A stretch of 64,000 nt of DNA, taken from the NCBI RefSeq assembly GCF_002860325.1, contig NZ_PKOJ01000002.1, forward strand, positions 186,001-250,000, written 5' to 3'. Positions 60,144-64,000 of the stretch are shown piece after piece. The first letter of the stretch is position 1; each line of letters opens with the position of its first letter. This stretch comes from Neptunicoccus cionae (lineage in GTDB: Bacteria; Pseudomonadota; Alphaproteobacteria; Rhodobacterales; Rhodobacteraceae). Both the position numbers and the translations under genes were made by a program. A model generated the notes under the pieces. It worked only from the letters and a program-made list of their open reading frames with translations, was not told where the DNA came from and did no database searches.

Positions 60144-61061
60144 ATGCCCCCTTCCCCGCAAAATCCCGGCCTAGTGAACTGGATTTCCATCATCGCCCTT
60201 GGTGCAATCTGGGGCGGTGCTTTCCTGTCCACCAAGCTCGCGCTTGACGGATTTGGTCCGTGGTGGGTTGCCTCGGGCCGTGTGGGGATTGCAGCACTGG
60301 CGATCACCATCTTGGGCGCGATGACGGGTCAGGGGATGCACCAGATCAAGGGCTTGCGGAGCTGGCTGTTCATATGCGCATTCGGGATGACATCGGTTGC
60401 GGCAGGCATGGCGCTTTTGGCGTTCGGCCAACAATATGTCCCCTCTGCCTTTGCCGGAATTTCCATGGGCGCTGTCCCGCTGTTGATCCTGCCGCTTGCC
60501 GCAATCTTTTCCAAAGAGGAAGGCATCGGGCCGAGACGGATTGCCGGCTTCATTGTCGGTTTTATAGGTCTGGCAGTTTTAATGGGGCCGAAGGCTCTGT
60601 CTTCTACAGGCCGAGATCTGGAAACTTGGGGGCAGCTGGCCTGCGTGGGAACGGCCGCCACATATGCCGTCGGTTCTATCATCACGCGGCGCAGTCCGCC
60701 GATGCCACAGCTTGCCTTTGCAGCAGCCACCCTTTGGGTCGGAACCGTCTTACTGGTCCCGATTGCAATAACCTTGGAAGGCGCACCGGCAAGTCTTGCG
60801 TCACCAGCCGGATATGCACTTCTCTACGCGGCCCTGATCCCGACGGCAGTGGGCGCTGTGATGCGGGTCCGTATCATCAAATCCGCCGGGTCGGTTTTCA
60901 TGAGCCTGACCAGCTATATGGTGCCAGTCTGGTCGGTGATCTTCGGGGTACTGCTGCTAGGAGAAACAATCACCCTGTCGATGTATTCGGGTATGGGTCT
61001 GGTACTTGGGGGAATCGCAATCAGCCAGAGCAGTGCGTTGCTTGATTTCTGGAGAAAATAA
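60144..61061 (+). CDS. EamA/DMT-family transporter, copy 1
   Basis: The 305-residue protein has ten predicted transmembrane helices and the two EamA repeats: LGAIWGGAFLSTKLALDGFG at the start and VPVWSVIFGVLLLGETITLS near the end, each with the conserved E or GE turn. It exports metabolites such as amino acids. A paralogue sits at 62346-63260 with about the same architecture. A LysR gene lies between and may control one or both. Confidence 0.9.
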   Translation: MPPSPQNPGLVNWISIIALGAIWGGAFLSTKLALDGFGPWWVASGRVGIAALAITILGAMTGQGMHQIKGLRSWLFICAFGMTSVAAGMALLAFGQQYVPSAFAGISMGAVPLLILPLAAIFSKEEGIGPRRIAGFIVGFIGLAVLMGPKALSSTGRDLETWGQLACVGTAATYAVGSIITRRSPPMPQLAFAAATLWVGTVLLVPIAITLEGAPASLASPAGYALLYAALIPTAVGAVMRVRIIKSAGSVFMSLTSYMVPVWSVIFGVLLLGETITLSMYSGMGLVLGGIAISQSSALLDFWRK

Positions 61062-61065
61062 AAAT

Positions 61066-61096
61066 AGCCCTCCCGTGGGAGGAGGATACGGGAGGG
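61066..61096 (+). terminator. hairpin after EamA copy 1
   Basis: GCCCTCCCGT (61066-61075) pairs perfectly with ACGGGAGGGC (61087-61096) over 10 bp. No T tract follows, so termination may need Rho or may be only RNA end protection. Confidence 0.6.
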
Positions 61097-61299
61097 CCAC
61101 TTAGAACAAACAACATCTGGGAGGAGGTAGATGCGTTTGTATTCTGCATTCATTTTCAGCGTTGCGAAGTTTGGTGCCTTCACTCTATGCTGCGCCGCAG
61201 AAATCTCTGCTGCAATGCAGTAATATCGCGGGACATCCGTCAAAACAACACTAGTTATTGTCACAACGGGTTTGCCATTTTGGAAACAGGTCAAGAGAC

Positions 61300-62187
61300 A
61301 TGGATACGGCAGGATTAATGGTGGTTTTTGCAAAAGTTGTCGACAGCGGCAGCTTTTCAGGGGCTGCGCGCAGCTTGGGGCGGACGCCCTCTTCGGTCAG
61401 CAAACAGATCAGCCAGCTGGAAGACCGGATGCACACGCGGTTACTGCACCGCACCAAAGATGGAATCCTGCTGACAGACACAGGCCGGGATTTCTACGCA
61501 AAATGCGCGGAAATTGCAGCTTTGGTACGCGATGCTACCGAAGAAGTTGATGAAGCTGAAGGACAACCGCGCGGATTGCTGAAGGTCATCAGTTCGGTTG
61601 CTTTCGGCAAAGCCCGCCTGATTCCCCTGATGCCGGAGTTTCTGGACCTCTATCCCGAAGTGTCCCTGCAGCTGGAACTGTCCGACCGCAGTGCAGATAT
61701 TGAAGCAGAAGACCTTGATGCGGCTGTGCGCTTTGCCGAGCAGATGGATAATCCGAACGTGATTGCACGACGCATTTTCACGAACGAGCGGGTTATTTGC
61801 GCCGCGCCTGAATATCTGGACAAGCACGGGATGCCGGAAACGCTGGAAGAACTGGCCCAGCACAACTGCCTGCAAGTTACAAAAATCAGGCGACGAAATA
61901 CGTGGGAAATGATCGGGCCGGACGGACCGCAAAAGATCGAAGTGACCGGAAATTTCTTTGGCAACTCCGCAGATGTGATCTACCGCGCGACCCTGAAAGG
62001 TCTGGGCATCTCGCGACTGTCAACATTCATCGTCGATAAGGATCTGGAGACTGGCAGATTAGTGCGCGTCTTGCCGGAATACGTGCAACCCCATGCGGAT
62101 GTGGCTGTGATTTACGCCGAGAAACGCAATCTGGCCCCTAAAATCAGGGTATTTGTAGATTTCCTGTCAAAAAAGTTGTCTCGATAG
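61300..62187 (+). CDS. LysR-family transcriptional regulator
   Basis: The 295-residue protein has the LysR helix-turn-helix (VFAKVVDSGSFSGAARSLGR with PSSVSKQISQLEDRM) and a full effector-binding domain (GLLKVISSVAFGKARLIPLM, then RLSTFIVDKDLETGRLVRVL). The start ATG 61300 is chosen by the usual LysR N-terminus (MDTAGLMVVF). It resembles the CrgA/AaeR-like subgroup. Two EamA exporter genes flank it in the same direction and are likely targets. Confidence 0.93.
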   Translation: MDTAGLMVVFAKVVDSGSFSGAARSLGRTPSSVSKQISQLEDRMHTRLLHRTKDGILLTDTGRDFYAKCAEIAALVRDATEEVDEAEGQPRGLLKVISSVAFGKARLIPLMPEFLDLYPEVSLQLELSDRSADIEAEDLDAAVRFAEQMDNPNVIARRIFTNERVICAAPEYLDKHGMPETLEELAQHNCLQVTKIRRRNTWEMIGPDGPQKIEVTGNFFGNSADVIYRATLKGLGISRLSTFIVDKDLETGRLVRVLPEYVQPHADVAVIYAEKRNLAPKIRVFVDFLSKKLSR

Positions 62188-62345
62188 CTTGCTGCAGCAG
62201 GGATTTAGCCCAATGGCGATTGTCCCGCTGCGCTGGTTGCAGTGAGTATTTCGCGAACATTGAAGCCGTCTGTAAAGGGATGGTGAAAACGGGTGCACTG
62301 GCTGGATTAGGGCGTTAAGGGTAATCTCCACCGGAGGATTTTACC

Positions 62346-63260
62346 ATGACTGCCCAGCACAACCGCGGCTTGTTGAACTGGACCCTTTTGATCTTGCTTG
62401 GGATGATCTGGGGGGCTTCGTTTATGGGCTCAAAATACGCCCTGACGGGGTTTGGTCCCTTCACGGTTGCCGCTCTCCGGATTGCACTTGGCGCGGTAGC
62501 GCTAACAGTCATGATCCATGCGCTGGGGCGGCGGTTGCCTGCATGGTCAGGTCCGAACAGCAAACGAATCTGGATGCATTGCTTGGGCATGGCACTGTTT
62601 TCAAACGCCATTCCCTTCACCTTGCTGAGCTGGGGCCAGTTGCATGTTTCTTCGGGCTTTGCGGGAATCACAATGGCGGTTGTGCCGCTACTGGTTTTGC
62701 CACTGGCGTTTATGCTGATACCGGGAGAGCAGACAAACCTGCGCAAGACGATCGGATTTTTTATCGGGTTTGCCGGTACGATTGTGCTGATCGGATTTGA
62801 TGCCTTCGACCTTTCCGGAAATGATCTGGAAGGCGTTGCGCGTCTGGCCTGTGTCGGCGCAGCCTGTTGCTATGCCATCGGCTCTATCATCACCCGCCTG
62901 TGTCCGCCTGTCTCCAATATGGGATTTGCAGCCGGCGCTCTCCTGCTCGCAAGCGGGGTCATGGTGCCACTGGCGCTCTTGGTAGAGGGCATACCGGATG
63001 CCCCCGCAAGGGAGGCAATCTGGGGCGTGGTCTATTTGGGTCTGTTCCCGACCGCTTTGGCAACAATCGTTTTGGTTACAGTGATCAATTCAGCCGGACC
63101 GAGCTTTCTGTCTTTGGTAAATTATCAGGTGCCGGTCTGGGCGGTTGTCTTCGGAGTGCTCCTGTTAGGAGAACCCCTGCCCGGCCGCTTTGTCTGGGCG
63201 CTCGCCTTGATCCTAATGGGGCTTGCGATCAGTCAGGTGCGGTTCCGGCGGATGGTTTAA
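62346..63260 (+). CDS. EamA/DMT-family transporter, copy 2
   Basis: The 304-residue polytopic protein has ten helices with LLGMIWGASFMGSKYALTGF in the first repeat and VPVWAVVFGVLLLGEPLPGR in the second. It is clearly paralogous to copy 1: both open with G-L-L/V-N-W and share the QLHVSSGFAGITMAVVP/ QQYVPSAFAGISMGAVP region. A good site (CCGGAGGA) precedes the ATG. Substrate unknown. Its stop overlaps the convergent gene's stop by 4 bp. Confidence 0.9.
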   Translation: MTAQHNRGLLNWTLLILLGMIWGASFMGSKYALTGFGPFTVAALRIALGAVALTVMIHALGRRLPAWSGPNSKRIWMHCLGMALFSNAIPFTLLSWGQLHVSSGFAGITMAVVPLLVLPLAFMLIPGEQTNLRKTIGFFIGFAGTIVLIGFDAFDLSGNDLEGVARLACVGAACCYAIGSIITRLCPPVSNMGFAAGALLLASGVMVPLALLVEGIPDAPAREAIWGVVYLGLFPTALATIVLVTVINSAGPSFLSLVNYQVPVWAVVFGVLLLGEPLPGRFVWALALILMGLAISQVRFRRMV

Positions 63261-64000
63261 CAGCGCGACAGGGCGGATTCTATGGCTTCAGAAGAATACG
63301 GGCCGAGCGTGTCTTTTTTAAACCGGCCTGCTTCGGAATAAACTGAAACGACGGTGGTCCGGCTCGCATCCGAGAGAATCATTTCCGGCCGGCCATCACA
63401 GTAGCGCAGGCCTCCATCAATCTCAGTCTCTCCGATTCTGTGGTTTGTCACATCGGGAACCACTGCGATTTCTTCCAGTGCGCCTGCCCGATAGCTCCAG
63501 ATCCGCAGTGCTTTGTAAAGATGCGGGCGGTCGACGTAAGCCACATCGAGCGTCCCGTCTCCATCAAAATCCGCGATCCCAGCAGGTGCGAGCCAGCGGA
63601 AACGCGTACCTATGTAAGGTGTAGCGGCACGCTTGCCGTCAGTTCCGTAAATCGCAAGCTGCGCGCCCTTTTGCGGGTGGGACTGGACGACGACAACTTC
63701 GGGAACTCCGTCACCGTCAAAATCGGCAAGGCGGGGGACGGTATCTTCAAAAATCTCTGAACGCAGCTCGATCTTGTAGCTGTTCTCCGCCTCGCCCGTT
63801 TGCACCAGAAGGCTACCCCATTCCATGTCATCCCCGAGAACCCCATGGGGATAGCGGGAGGTCGGGTCAAGATAACTGGCGTTGGTACCTGCAAAACATT
63901 CCGCTGTTCCGCCTTGGCAATATTTTTCTGCAGGAAGGCTGTGGTCCTGACCAAAAGCAGGAAGGCCGCCCAAAAGGGCGGCCATTGCAATAACTGTCGT
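63257..64000 (-). CDS. FG-GAP/VCBS-repeat exported protein, N-terminus cut by window edge
   Basis: An ATG at 63985 begins a 242-residue frame, but the five codons beyond it to the window edge are open and hydrophobic (TTVIA before MAALLGGLPAFGQ), so the signal peptide, and the true start, probably lie to the right. The mature part has two VCBS/FG-GAP calcium-binding units (VPRLADFDGDGVPEVVVV and AGIADFDGDGTLDVAYVD), likely part of a small beta-propeller. Cys pairs are present (CQGGTAEC). No catalytic motif is seen. Confidence 0.8.
   Translation of the reverse strand, partial: TTVIAMAALLGGLPAFGQDHSLPAEKYCQGGTAECFAGTNASYLDPTSRYPHGVLGDDMEWGSLLVQTGEAENSYKIELRSEIFEDTVPRLADFDGDGVPEVVVVQSHPQKGAQLAIYGTDGKRAATPYIGTRFRWLAPAGIADFDGDGTLDVAYVDRPHLYKALRIWSYRAGALEEIAVVPDVTNHRIGETEIDGGLRYCDGRPEMILSDASRTTVVSVYSEAGRFKKDTLGPYSSEAIESALSRC

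Noticed and set aside
61130-61318. Short frame after a very good Shine-Dalgarno string (GGGAGGAGG) upstream of the LysR gene
   Set aside because: It runs into the LysR coding region in another frame and its sequence looks random beyond the first 25 codons; the purine-rich string may be part of the hairpin element.

Overview
The window is a gene-dense chromosomal segment from an alphaproteobacterium, most likely a marine member of the Rhodobacteraceae (Roseobacter group). The pointers are a circularly permuted, two-piece type tmRNA gene next to alphaproteobacterial sspB, the mreB-mreC-mreD-mrdA-rodA order, DUF2927, DUF1194 and RTX/Hint_2 proteins of rhodobacteral type, and an intergenic palindromic element ending in AAATACTCC(CGCCGGAGG) that I recall as common in this group. 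No phage, insertion sequence, integrase or CRISPR array was seen.

Layout: 1-3448 is an operon with the end of a MoxR-type AAA+ ATPase, an acetyltransferase, a DUF2927 lipoprotein, a tiny membrane protein and a CoxE-like VWA protein. 3537-9645 carries a periplasmic TPR protein, a secreted RTX protein with an integrin-beta-like I domain, an M48 protease, a short BLUF blue-light sensor and a second RTX protein with about seven propeller-like repeats. 9716-11515 is leuA with a leucine-rich leader peptide. 11686-17201 is the rod-shape/elongasome operon. 17211-21145 has a hydroxyacid reductase, an SseB/DNA glycosylase pair, and an arsR-permease operon with two palindromic operators.

21172-29238 (minus strand) is an 11-gene Mrp/Mbh-type cation/proton antiporter operon with no full-length MrpA, three large antiporter-like subunits and two small unrecognised proteins. 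29612-35748 covers capsule export and sugar precursor genes (KpsT-like, KpsE-like, kdsA, phosphomannomutase) and a BON-MscS channel. 35753-41136 holds a flavoprotein, two identical inverted tRNA-Gln genes around a predicted alpha/beta hydrolase, a DUF3179 protein and several orphan ORFs. 41461-46995 holds thyX, a Slam-type outer-membrane translocon with a TbpB-like lipoprotein, a DUF1194 VWA protein, and a tungstate-binding protein divergent from a ModE-like regulator across a palindrome.

46996-54247 contains the permuted ssrA gene and sspB (tag and tag adaptor side by side), a large TPR protein, fumC and two tandem Hint-domain proteins followed by a ribbon-helix-helix protein. 54195-64000 contains a P450/membrane hydrolase pair, ccdA, a TusA-family protein, two tandem Lrp regulators divergent from ilvC, two EamA exporters around a LysR regulator, and the truncated start of an FG-GAP/VCBS protein.

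The most unusual items are the integrin-beta-like RTX protein near a propeller-type RTX protein, the Slam/lipoprotein pair, the Mbh-colinear antiporter operon with extra subunits, the leuA leader with mutually exclusive hairpins, and the gene enclosed by inverted tRNA-Gln copies. All functions are inferred from sequence by eye; no database search was possible.
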